DNA of 64,000 bases from Thioclava pacifica DSM 10166. Lineage in GTDB: Bacteria; Pseudomonadota; Alphaproteobacteria; Rhodobacterales; Rhodobacteraceae. The notes under the pieces are model-generated. The model was not told the origin of the DNA. It ran no database searches and saw only the letters and a program-made list of their open reading frames with translations. The stretch is taken from the NCBI RefSeq assembly GCF_000714535.1, contig NZ_AUND01000040.1, positions 124,001 to 188,000 on the forward strand, written 5' to 3'. Below, piece after piece: positions 1 through 8,651 of this stretch (positions are counted from its first letter, which is position 1; every line of letters starts with the position of its first letter). Both the position numbers and the translations under genes were made by a program.

Positions 1-3000
1 TTTGAGCGTGTCGGTCAGCTTGGCGCCGATATCCTCGAGCGTGTCGTCGAGATCGGGCAGCTCGAAGCCGAGCGCGTTCTGCACCAGCTTGAGGATCGTG
101 TGGGTCGAGGGGATGGCGTCCTCGATCGAGTCGAGCGCCATCCCGAATGTCGCCTCGAACTCGTCGAGAAAATCGGTATCGCCCGCGAATTCCTCGCGCA
201 CATTCGCGATCGCGCCGCGCACCGCCGCGAAGGCCGCGATCAGCTTGCTGGGCGTGTCGGAGAAGAAGAAATCGAAGCTCGTACCGAAATCGATGACCTG
301 CGCACGCAACTCCTCCAGCGCGGCAAGCAGCAGCTCGCCCACATCCGAGCTCAGCAGCTGGTTGGCCGCCTCGGTCGAAAGCGCCGTGAAGTCGTTGAAG
401 GCATCGAGCGCGTCGAGATCGCCGGCGAAGAAGCCCGAGTCGATGGCGGCCTGCTTCACCCCGTCGATATCCTGCGGATTGAGGAGGGCCAGAAGCCGGT
501 CGGCTTCGATTGCGAGCAGGGTGTTGATACGGTCGGTCACCGGGCCGATCACGTCATCCACCGCGTCCTGCAACAGCGTCACGAGATCGCCGATCGAGCC
601 GTCGATCAGCGGCAGATCGGCATTGAGCAGATCCATCTTGTCGAAGAGTACGCTGGAGAGCTCGCGCACCAGCGTCAGCAGATCGGCCGAGCCGAGATTG
701 CTGAGCGCGGTGACGAGGTTCTCGATGCCGGAGGTGTCGACGACCGGAAGGATCGAGCCGACCTCGAAATTGATGGTCAGATCGAAATTCGCATCGTCGA
801 GCCCGAAGGCCCCGCCATCCTCGAAGACAACGGGCAGGATCAGTTCGCCCGTGATCCCGCCATCGAAGGCGACGGTGTCGAGTGCGGCAAACCCATCGCC
901 ATCGGTCACGCCAAGTTCGGTCAGGTAGAGCCGGTCGAGCCCGTCGGCGCTTTCCACATCGTTCAGCTGCATGTCGAGCTTGAAACCGATCGGCGTGGTG
1001 GTGCCGCCATCGACGACGCCGACCGTGATGAAGCCGAGCGCGCCATAGAGGTTCACGTTCTCCATCGACATGCCGATTTCGGCGCTTGCCATCGAATTGG
1101 CGTCGATGAAGAAGCGATCGACGATCAGCCCGCCCGAGATCGTGTCCGACCCGCTTGCTGCGACAAGGCCGAAGCCGAAGCCCATATCGAAGACAGCTTT
1201 CGAGCCCGTGCCACCTGCAACCGAGAAGACCGGATCAGCCCCGTTCGGGACCGAGGTGTCGGTCAGGACGAGGCCGCTGCCGAAGATGTCGGGATCAAGC
1301 GTGACCCGTCCGCCGGTTTCGGTCTCGATATGGGTGCGCAGGTCTGCGATCGTGGTCATGACCACGTCGAGATCGACCGATCCCGTCCAGCCGTCGCGCG
1401 TCTCGAAGAGCAGATCGGGATCGGCGGTGCCATTGGTGCGAATGCCGAGCCCGCCATTGAGCGCCGCAAGCTCGAACGTCTCCGTCAGCTCGCTGAGGTC
1501 GATCCCCGCGCCAAGCGCAAAGCCCATGCCCGCATCGACATGGACCGTGGCAGAGCCCGCCAACGCCAGCTCGCCCAGCAGCCCGAGATCGAGCGCCTTG
1601 TTGAAACTCAGCGTCCGATCGAACACCGCGGAATCGAAGCCGATATCGAGGTCGAATTTCAGCGAATTGGTCGCGGCGTCATAGGTGAGGTTGGCGCCCG
1701 TGCCATCGAAGATATCCAGATCGGCGAGTTTCGTGGCGAATTCCTGGATCGTCGAGAAGGTCGGCAAGGGCAGGGCGGTCAGGTCGTTCTGGAAGCCAAG
1801 CAGCGCGGTGATCTCGGCCGCGACATTCTCCAGCACGATGTCGGTCACGTAATCGCTCGTCGCACGCAGGCCGATGAAGCCGTCACGCACGAAGGCTTCG
1901 ATCGGGACTGCGCCACCGATGGCGGTGTTGATCTGGTCGACCAGTTCTTCGAGCTTGTCGCTCGCCAGATCGACGGCGGCCGAGATCGCGTCGAAATCGA
2001 GGTTGATCGTCTCGGTCGAAATTGTCGGCGTCTCGTCGGTCGGCGCCAACTCGACATATTTGATGTCGAAGCTGTACCCGCCCGAGGTCAGCTCGGCCAG
2101 ATCGGTCAGCGCCCCGCCCAGAAGTCCGGGCACGGACAGGCTGTCGATCACTTGACGCAGCGCGGCGTTGAAGCTCGAGAAATCGCTGACATTGATGTTG
2201 ATGAAGTCGATCTGCGCCAGCGCGTCGAAGGCGCCCGCGAGCGATTCCAGCTTGCCGCCCAGATCGCCGATGAAGCTCAGCAGGGTCGAGGCGTTGACCC
2301 GCGTGAAGTCGAGCAGATCAGGCGCGTCGATCGAGATCGAGATGCTCGGATCTTCGAAGAAATTCCCGTCGAGCGTGATCGTCACGCCCGCATCATCGAG
2401 CGTGAGCCCGCTGATCGCCCCGGCGGAATCGAGTTTCAGCGATGCGGTCAGGCCGGTGTCGGCATTGTTGATCGCGGTGGAAAGGAGGGCGATGCCGGCG
2501 CCGTCGAGCTCGGAGATCGTGATCCGACCGTCGTTTACGGGAGAGTTCTCGTTCAGGACCGCCGTGACCGAGGCCTTGAGGTCGAAGTCACTGGTCGCAT
2601 CGAGGCTGGCATCGCCCAGCATGCCGATCTTGATCACGTCGCCGGAAGCAGCGGCTTCAAGATCGGCCATGCCTGCAAGAGTCAGTTCCGCACCACTCGC
2701 GATATAGGCGGCATCACCCGGCGCGAGGCTCGTGTCGAGCAGCACACCGAAGCCGAAATCGAAATCGAGCGTGACGGAGAAATCGAAATCCGCATCGATC
2801 GCGAGGCCGAATTGCGTGGCGGCGGCGCCGAAGTCGAAGCTGTTGCCGCCGCTGAGCACGGAGGTGTCGAATTGAATGTCGAACCGCGCCTCGTTGCCAT
2901 CCTCGAAGAGCGTCGAGGCCAGACCGGCGATCGTGTTGAGGTCGTCATTGAGATCGTCGAACGTGCCGGTCGCGGAGTCGATCATCGCGCGCAGCGGATC

Positions 3001-3348
3001 GAGCAGCTCGGTTTGCAGCGTGTCGGCGAGGGCGGAGGCTTCGGCAAGGCTTTCATCGAGGACGGGGATGTCCGCGGCAAGCTCCTCGAAGCTTTCGAGA
3101 TCGTGGATGAGAAGTTCGAGACGGTCGAGCCCGTCATCGAGCGCATCGGCATAGGGGCTGATATCGGCCGAGAGCAGGTAACGCTTCTCGAGACTGTCGA
3201 AGGCGAGTGCACCGCGCTTTCGGCGGTCATTCTCCGACGGGGTGAGTGCTGTGCAGTTTCTCAGCGCGTTTCGTGCGCGCCCCAGCGCCTTGCCACGGCT
3301 CGGGCGGTGCCCGCGAAACGTCGAATGCGGCCCAAAGTTCACTCCCAT
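1..3348 (-). CDS. N-terminal part of a giant LEPR-XLL repeat (adhesin-like) protein, runs off left edge
   Basis: A minus-strand frame stays open from ATG 3348 to base 1, at least 1116 codons with no stop, so the gene is cut by the window edge. A GGAGG ribosome binding site lies 6 nt before the ATG. After a basic, Arg-rich leader of about 50 residues comes SLEKRYLLSAD (residues 52-62), a good match to the LEPR-x-LLS motif that opens many very large secreted or surface proteins. Downstream the protein is acidic, rich in Ala, Asp, Leu, Gly, Ser and Thr, nearly free of Cys, and built from long beta-prone blocks of the type GxTxSLKLDxxGAxSGLTLDD. No signal peptide or membrane segment is seen. LEPR-XLL proteins are generally thought to be exported adhesins or matrix proteins. 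Function and total length here are inferred. The opposite strand also carries a long open frame, but its Arg/Glu/Gln/His composition marks it as a shadow. Confidence 0.8.
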   Translation of the reverse strand, partial: MGVNFGPHSTFRGHRPSRGKALGRARNALRNCTALTPSENDRRKRGALAFDSLEKRYLLSADISPYADALDDGLDRLELLIHDLESFEELAADIPVLDESLAEASALADTLQTELLDPLRAMIDSATGTFDDLNDDLNTIAGLASTLFEDGNEARFDIQFDTSVLSGGNSFDFGAAATQFGLAIDADFDFSVTLDFDFGFGVLLDTSLAPGDAAYIASGAELTLAGMADLEAAASGDVIKIGMLGDASLDATSDFDLKASVTAVLNENSPVNDGRITISELDGAGIALLSTAINNADTGLTASLKLDSAGAISGLTLDDAGVTITLDGNFFEDPSISISIDAPDLLDFTRVNASTLLSFIGDLGGKLESLAGAFDALAQIDFININVSDFSSFNAALRQVIDSLSVPGLLGGALTDLAELTSGGYSFDIKYVELAPTDETPTISTETINLDFDAISAAVDLASDKLEELVDQINTAIGGAVPIEAFVRDGFIGLRATSDYVTDIVLENVAAEITALLGFQNDLTALPLPTFSTIQEFATKLADLDIFDGTGANLTYDAATNSLKFDLDIGFDSAVFDRTLSFNKALDLGLLGELALAGSATVHVDAGMGFALGAGIDLSELTETFELAALNGGLGIRTNGTADPDLLFETRDGWTGSVDLDVVMTTIADLRTHIETETGGRVTLDPDIFGSGLVLTDTSVPNGADPVFSVAGGTGSKAVFDMGFGFGLVAASGSDTISGGLIVDRFFIDANSMASAEIGMSMENVNLYGALGFITVGVVDGGTTTPIGFKLDMQLNDVESADGLDRLYLTELGVTDGDGFAALDTVAFDGGITGELILPVVFEDGGAFGLDDANFDLTINFEVGSILPVVDTSGIENLVTALSNLGSADLLTLVRELSSVLFDKMDLLNADLPLIDGSIGDLVTLLQDAVDDVIGPVTDRINTLLAIEADRLLALLNPQDIDGVKQAAIDSGFFAGDLDALDAFNDFTALSTEAANQLLSSDVGELLLAALEELRAQVIDFGTSFDFFFSDTPSKLIAAFAAVRGAIANVREEFAGDTDFLDEFEATFGMALDSIEDAIPSTHTILKLVQNALGFELPDLDDTLEDIGAKLTDTLK

Positions 3349-3890
3349 AGCGTCCTCCGTATCCCCCTGGAGAAGCTGCTCGACCCTCGTTGGATTTCTT
3401 TGTCCCTTTGATCACACCCTATCACAGATCCGTGTTTTTCGAAATGCGAGCGGTTTGCGAGTTGCGATAGGCGCGTCGCATGGAAACGAGAGGTAACGCA
3501 GCGTCAAGTGTCGGGAAACGCTCGGCAGTTTCGGGATGGTTAAGAGAGGCTGACGTAAGGGTCGGGAATTCCGCAGTCGAGAAAAACCCACGGCGATCAG
3601 CGCAAGCCGCGACCATTTCCTTCCCTTGCGTCAGCTATGATTCGGGACGAATGAAGCTTTGCTGCGGATGCGCGTGGCGCGGGTTCGGGCGTCGGTTTTG
3701 CTCCGAATTTCCAGCCCCCGCCTCGGGGGGGGCCACAAGGGCGGCTTGTTCCCTACGCGCGCGCGTGCGAGGCGCGGATCGCGGCAGCAGCCCGCCGTCG
3801 GCGCAACACTGTTGACAGGTCCAAGACCCGTCCACACACTTGTTTGCAGAGCAAAAATTTTTCTGCTCGCAGCAAGGGGGAGCCTTTCTC
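3349..3890. other. 542-bp gene-free spacer between divergent genes
   Basis: This spacer separates the minus-strand LEPR-XLL gene from the plus-strand DUF3467 gene and should carry both promoters. A TTGACA hexamer at 3812-3817 is followed after 17 bp by CACACT, a weak -10, which could drive the DUF3467 gene. Short open frames here have no recognisable composition or ribosome binding site. I see no repeat, RNA gene or mobile element. Confidence 0.4.
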
Positions 3891-4184
3891 ATGTCCGATA
3901 AAGAGCCGAATGTTCAGGAAATCGGTGGCGTGAAAATTGCCTGGGACGATTCCGACATCAACAGCCAATACGCCAACATCGCCACCGCCACCGCGAACCG
4001 CGAAGAGTTCTTCCTGCTCTTCGGTACGCACCAGAATTGGCGCGGCGACGAGAAGGAAAACATGGTGAAGGTGAAGCTCTCGAACCGGCTGGTGATGAGC
4101 CCCTTCACGGCAAAGCGCTTCATGCTGGTGCTGCAACATTCGATCAACGCCTACGAAGCGAAATTCGGTAAGATTGGCGAGTGA
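3891..4184 (+). CDS. DUF3467 family protein
   Basis: A 97-residue protein starting MSDKEPNVQEIGG. The ATG at 3891 is preceded by AAGGGGGAG; an upstream in-frame ATG at 3840 lacks such a site. The pattern YANIATATANREEFFLLFG, then VKLSNRLVMSPFTAKR, then a final helix ending YEAKFGKIGE is the hallmark of DUF3467, a small single-domain family of unknown function common in bacteria. No signal peptide or membrane segment is present, so it is probably cytoplasmic. It stands alone: its left neighbour is divergent and its right neighbour is convergent. Assignment to the family is firm; the function is unknown. Confidence 0.85.
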   Translation: MSDKEPNVQEIGGVKIAWDDSDINSQYANIATATANREEFFLLFGTHQNWRGDEKENMVKVKLSNRLVMSPFTAKRFMLVLQHSINAYEAKFGKIGE

Positions 4185-4244
4185 TCGACCGGCCTCGGGG
4201 CGAGGCGGCCGGCAGTTGCAAGATGCAATTCGGGGTGGGGCCGA

Positions 4245-6146
4245 TCAGGCCGCGCCGTTTTGTGCGTCGGGAGAAATTCTCAGTGCGCGCAAGGCGTTGA
4301 GGATCACCGCCACGTCGATTGCCTCCTGAAGCAGCGCGCCTTCGACCGGGGTCAGATGGCCGAAAGCGGCCGCGATCATTCCCAATACCGAGAGCCCGAT
4401 CCCCGCGACCACGCTTTGCATCGCGATCCGGCGGGCGCGGCGGGCGATCTCGATACCCGGGGCGAGGCGGTCGACCCGGTCGACCAGCAGCACGACATCG
4501 GCGGCTTCCGCCGAGGCCGCTGCCCCGCGTGCGCCCATCGCGACGCCCACATCCGCCGCCGCCAGCGCGGGTGCATCATTCACCCCGTCGCCCACCATCA
4601 TCACCGGCCCGTTCTTGCGCTCGGTGAGCACCGTCAGCACCTTCTCATCGGGCGTGAGCCCCGCGCGCAGCGCGTCGAGCCCAAGCCCTGCGGTCACCGC
4701 CTGCGCCACCTCCGCCCGGTCTCCTGTCGCCAGCAGGATCCGCGCGATCCCCTCCCGGCGCAGGCGCGCGATCATCTCCGAGGCGCCCTCGCGAAGCGGG
4801 TCTGCCATGACAAGATGTCCCACCATATGCCCATCCACCGCCACCGCGACGAGGACTGAGCCGGTCGGGAAATCGCCATGCGCGCCCGCGGGTCGGCCAA
4901 CACGTCTGGCGATGAACGCGTCGCCGCCGACAAGCACCTTATGCCCCTCGATCTGGCCGATCACGCCTTCGCCGGGGATCTCGGCAACCTCGGTGGGCAC
5001 GGGCAGGCTCAGCCCTTTCTCCTGGGCCGCCGTAACGATCGCCTGGGCGACCGGGTGTTTCGAGGCCTGATCGAGGGCGGCCGCAAAGCGCAGGATCTCG
5101 GTTTCCGACATGCCGTCATGGCTCTCGATCGCGACGATCCGCGGGCGGCCATCGGTGAGCGTTCCGGTCTTGTCGAGGATCAGCGTGCGGATACGCGCCA
5201 TCGCCTCTAGCGGTCTTGCGCCCTTGATCAACACGCCGAATTGCGCCGCCCGCGACAGCCCCGCTACCAGAGCGACCGGCACCGCGAGGATCAGCGGGCA
5301 GGGAGTGGCCACGACGAGCACCGCCACCGCGCGGATCGGATCGCCGGTGAACCACCACGCGGCCAGCGCGATCGCCACGGTCACGGCGAGAAAGCCCAGC
5401 GACCATTGATCGGCGAGCCGTGCCATCGGCGCCTTGGACCGCTGCGCCTCTTCCACCAGTCGCACGATCCCTGCATAGGTGCTGTTTTTCGCGAGCCGCG
5501 TCGCGATCAGATCGAAAGCCTCGCCTGCATTGGTGGACCCGCTGAGCGCTTCGTCGCCTCGGGCGCTGCGCATCGGCATCGGCTCTCCCGTCAGCGCGGA
5601 CGTGTCGAGAAAGGCGGTCTCGGAGGCCAAGGTGCCGTCGACAGGCACGACATCGCCTTGCCGGATGAGCAGCCGGTCGCCGGGGGCGATCTCGTCGAGC
5701 GGGATCTCTTCGAGCCCGCCGTCTCGATGGCGCGTCGCGGTGCGTGGCACGCGCGAGAGAAGATCATGCATCTCGCGCCGCGCGCGCCCCTCGGCGAAGC
5801 TTTCAAGAAAGGTGCCGCCCGAATACATCACCGCGACCACCGCCGCTGCGAGCGTCTCGTCGAAAAGAAGAGCAGCACTCATCGAGAGGGCGGCCACGAT
5901 ATCGAGCCCGACTTCGCCCTGCGCGATGCTCGAAACGATCTCCACCACCAGAGCGATCAGCGCAGGCAGAACCCCGGCGATCCAGACAAGCCGCGCGATC
6001 TCGGGCTGGCCCGAAGCATGCAGCCCTAGACCGATGAGAAGCCCCGCGAGGGCGATCCCCAGTAAGGCCACTTTCAGCCGGTCGGTTGTCGAGTGTTCCA
6101 CCTGCAAAGCGCCCTTATCCGTACGTCCGGCGCGGGGGGCGGGCAT
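4245..6146 (-). CDS. P1B-type (heavy-metal) cation-transporting ATPase with a CPL transmembrane motif
   Basis: A 633-residue P-type ATPase. Visible motifs are the actuator TGEP (187-190), the intramembrane TPCPL (281-285), the phosphorylation site DKTGT (Asp325), the nucleotide-binding KHPVAQAI, and the hinge GDGVNDAPAL. It is shorter than classical CopA/ZntA pumps because the N-terminal HMA metal-binding domain is absent, and the metal motif is CPL rather than CPC or CPH. It should export a soft or transition metal across the inner membrane; the ion cannot be predicted confidently. The ATG at 6146 has no spaced ribosome binding site. A GTG at residue 16, with AAGGGCG 8 nt upstream, may be the real start. 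It stands alone on its strand. Confidence 0.85.
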   Translation of the reverse strand: MPAPRAGRTDKGALQVEHSTTDRLKVALLGIALAGLLIGLGLHASGQPEIARLVWIAGVLPALIALVVEIVSSIAQGEVGLDIVAALSMSAALLFDETLAAAVVAVMYSGGTFLESFAEGRARREMHDLLSRVPRTATRHRDGGLEEIPLDEIAPGDRLLIRQGDVVPVDGTLASETAFLDTSALTGEPMPMRSARGDEALSGSTNAGEAFDLIATRLAKNSTYAGIVRLVEEAQRSKAPMARLADQWSLGFLAVTVAIALAAWWFTGDPIRAVAVLVVATPCPLILAVPVALVAGLSRAAQFGVLIKGARPLEAMARIRTLILDKTGTLTDGRPRIVAIESHDGMSETEILRFAAALDQASKHPVAQAIVTAAQEKGLSLPVPTEVAEIPGEGVIGQIEGHKVLVGGDAFIARRVGRPAGAHGDFPTGSVLVAVAVDGHMVGHLVMADPLREGASEMIARLRREGIARILLATGDRAEVAQAVTAGLGLDALRAGLTPDEKVLTVLTERKNGPVMMVGDGVNDAPALAAADVGVAMGARGAAASAEAADVVLLVDRVDRLAPGIEIARRARRIAMQSVVAGIGLSVLGMIAAAFGHLTPVEGALLQEAIDVAVILNALRALRISPDAQNGAA

Positions 6147-6238
6147 CCTGCGCGCCTCCGGCCAAGGGCAACCTGCGGCGAGAGCGGGCGACGGTCAAGC
6201 ATTGCCGCGCGTCGTTCCGCGCGCCTCGCCGCTGCGCG

Positions 6239-6847
6239 TCAGGCGGCGGTCAACCTGGAGACATAGCCCTCGCGCAGAACTTCCGGGTCATAGGCCTTGC
6301 GTGCAAAGACTTCGCGGACCATCGGCTCGAAATGCGCGAGCGGCTTCGGGTCGTAGTCGGGATCGAAGGAGGATTGATCCCAGCGCTCGCAGAACTCGGC
6401 GCAGCTGTCGAAACAGGGATGGTCACGGAACCGCTCGCGGGCGTTCTCGTCCCAGCCGTAATGGTGCGCGTAATAGAGCATCTGGAAGATCCCGTGATGC
6501 TCGACCACCCACGCGACATCCCAGCGCACGAAGGGGCGGATCACCTCGGCCGAGAAGCGGTCGTGGTTCTGCGGCGCGAGCCCGTCGCCGATATCGTGCA
6601 AAAGCGCGCCAACGATCCAGTCGAGATCCGCCCCGTCGCGTTCGGCCCGCGTGGCCGCCTGCAGGCCGTGATCGAGCCGGGTGATCGGGTAGCCCTCAAG
6701 GCTCGCCTCGCCTTGCCGGCGCAGCTCGTCGAGGATGCGATCGGCGGTCAGGGCGTGATAGGGTTTTTCCAGCTCACGCAGAAGCATGTAATCCTCTTTC
6801 GTCCCGTCTTTCATCTGCGAAAACGATACGGTCTTTCCCTGCGACAT
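6239..6847 (-). CDS. HD-domain protein, possibly a mixed-valent diiron oxygenase relative (PhnZ/TmpB-like)
   Basis: A 202-residue soluble protein with an HD domain. The likely ligand order is His60 (in TRLDH), His84-Asp85 (LLHDIGD), His95, His117/His118 (VEHH) and a later Asp (Asp157 region). The 24-residue spacing between the first His and the HD pair equals that known for the diiron phosphonate oxygenase PhnZ, and four His plus two Asp ligands mark diiron HD enzymes. The substrate Tyr and Glu region of PhnZ is only partly recognisable (YPITRLDH), so substrate is open. It is divergent from a Na+/phosphate cotransporter 150 bp away, which makes a phosphorus-related role conceivable but unproven. 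The alternative is an ordinary HD phosphohydrolase. Confidence 0.65.
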   Translation of the reverse strand: MSQGKTVSFSQMKDGTKEDYMLLRELEKPYHALTADRILDELRRQGEASLEGYPITRLDHGLQAATRAERDGADLDWIVGALLHDIGDGLAPQNHDRFSAEVIRPFVRWDVAWVVEHHGIFQMLYYAHHYGWDENARERFRDHPCFDSCAEFCERWDQSSFDPDYDPKPLAHFEPMVREVFARKAYDPEVLREGYVSRLTAA

Positions 6848-6997
6848 GGGCGGTCCTCGTTCGGCCTGGCGTGTTTCGGGTGGCGTTTGCAGAGCCTATG
6901 CGAAGAGTGGCCCAGACGAAAGCAGGGGGCATTGCGCGCATGCGATGGCCGCGACCTGGCCCTTGTGCGGCGTGAAGCGCAGGCGAATAGTGGGGCC

Positions 6998-8614
6998 ATG
7001 ATCTGGAACGTCATCAACGCGCTTGGCGGGGTCGGGTTGTTCCTTTTCGGGATGATCTGGCTGACCGAAGGGCTTCAGGGGCTGGCGGGGCACTCGCTGC
7101 GCCGGGTGCTCGCGCGCTTTGCCAATACGCCCGTCAGCGGGGCTGCCACCGGGGCGGTGACGACGGCGATCATCCAGTCCTCCAGCGCCACGACCGTGAC
7201 GGCGGTGGGCTTTGTCAGCGCGGGGCTGCTGACTTTCCCGCAGGCGCTCGGGATCATCCTTGGCGCCAATGTCGGCACGACGATGACGGGCTGGCTCGCC
7301 GCGATCCTCGGCTTCAAGCTCGACCTTGGGCAGCTCACCTTGCCGCTGATCTTCGTCGGCGCGGCTTTACGCCTCTTCGGGGGAACGCGGCTGAAATTGC
7401 TCGGCACGGCGCTGGCTGGGTTCTCGTTGATCTTTCTCGGGATCGATGTGCTGAAATCGAGCCTCTCGGGACTGGAAGGCACGCTGACACCGGCGAGCTT
7501 TCCCGCCGATGATCTGCTTGGGCGGCTGGAACTGATCGCGTTCGGGATCGTCATCACGCTCATCACCCAGTCATCAAGCGCAGGCGTCGCGACGGCGCTG
7601 GCCTTGCTGGGCGCGTCAGTGATCAGCCTGCCGCAGGCGATGGCGCTGGTGATCGGGATGAATGTCGGCACCACGGGAACAGCGGCGCTGGCGACGATCG
7701 GCGGCTCGACCGCGGCGCGGCGCACGGGGTTATCTCATGTGATCTACAACGTCCTCGTTGGGGTTATGGCGTTTTGGATGCTCGACCCGTTCGAGGCGCT
7801 TGTTGGCCCGGACGGGCTGCAATTCGACAACCTGATCGCTTTGGTGGCTTTTCACACGGCTTTCAACGTGATCGGCGTGCTCGTGATCCTGCCCTTCGCC
7901 GGGCCTTTCGCAAAGCTTGTGACATGGCTCGTGCGCGAGCGCGGGCTGGTTCTGACGGGCAGCCTTGGCAAGGAGATGCTGCGCGATCCGCGGGCCGCGA
8001 CCGATGCGGCGGTCTCTACGCTTGAGGCGATCGTCGAGGCGCAGTTCAAGTTCCTGGTCCGGCGGCTGCGTCACCGCGAGGTCACCCGCGAGGAACAAAA
8101 GCATCTGCGGGCGATCGGGACGGCCCTGCCGGAATTGCGCGATTTCATCGACGCGATGCCGCCGCTTGCGCCTGAGGATCCCTGCGCGGGACGGCTCACG
8201 TCGATCTTGCACGTGATGGATCACATGGGGCGGCTCTATTTCCGGGCGACGCAGGAGGCGCGCATGGTGAGCCTGCGCGAAGATCATCGCCTGCGCAGGC
8301 TCGAAGGCGTTCTGGCCGCACTGGCCCATGAGGCGCTGGAGGCAGATGACGCGGTGGCGACGGAGCGTCGTCTCAATCGGTTCCGTCGGATCTTGCGCGA
8401 TCAGCAAGAGAGCTATCGCGCCCGCATCGTCTCCGGGTCTCCCGGAAAACGGCTTTCGGCAGAGGATCGCCAGCGGCGGCTCGATGCCATGCGCTGGCTG
8501 CACCGCGTCGCCTATCACCTCTGGCGGATCGAGCGTCACATGATCAAGGTCCGTGAAGGGCTTCCGCCGATTTCGCATGCGCGTGAGGCGGCGGTCGAGG
8601 TGCTTGCGGATTGA
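6998..8614 (+). CDS. Na+/phosphate cotransporter family protein with C-terminal PhoU-like domain
   Basis: A 538-residue membrane protein starting MIWNVINALGGVGLFLFG. Two inverted Na/Pi-cotransporter repeats carry the signature QSSSA twice (AIIQSSSATTVTA and TLITQSSSAGVATA), each followed by an NVGTT element. These repeats form the sodium and phosphate path. From about residue 320 to the end the protein is helical and charged, with the PhoU-like pattern common in bacterial NptA/YjbB-type transporters. It should take up or release inorganic phosphate across the inner membrane. The frame stays open far upstream, but that extension lies antisense to the HD gene and is not coding. The start has only a weak AGTGGGG ribosome binding site. 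Confidence 0.88.
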   Translation: MIWNVINALGGVGLFLFGMIWLTEGLQGLAGHSLRRVLARFANTPVSGAATGAVTTAIIQSSSATTVTAVGFVSAGLLTFPQALGIILGANVGTTMTGWLAAILGFKLDLGQLTLPLIFVGAALRLFGGTRLKLLGTALAGFSLIFLGIDVLKSSLSGLEGTLTPASFPADDLLGRLELIAFGIVITLITQSSSAGVATALALLGASVISLPQAMALVIGMNVGTTGTAALATIGGSTAARRTGLSHVIYNVLVGVMAFWMLDPFEALVGPDGLQFDNLIALVAFHTAFNVIGVLVILPFAGPFAKLVTWLVRERGLVLTGSLGKEMLRDPRAATDAAVSTLEAIVEAQFKFLVRRLRHREVTREEQKHLRAIGTALPELRDFIDAMPPLAPEDPCAGRLTSILHVMDHMGRLYFRATQEARMVSLREDHRLRRLEGVLAALAHEALEADDAVATERRLNRFRRILRDQQESYRARIVSGSPGKRLSAEDRQRRLDAMRWLHRVAYHLWRIERHMIKVREGLPPISHAREAAVEVLAD

Positions 8615-8651
8615 GGCGGATGCCGGGCCTGTTCGCGTCGCGAATGTACCT

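Noticed and set aside
100-3411. 1103-codon plus-strand open frame
   Set aside because: It is the complement, codon for codon, of the LEPR-XLL gene. Its composition (Arg, Glu, Gln, His, Ile) is that of a shadow, and it has no ribosome binding site.
6086-6997. Upstream extension of the Na/Pi cotransporter frame
   Set aside because: It runs antisense through the HD-domain gene, and its composition is not that of a membrane protein. The family begins at 6998.
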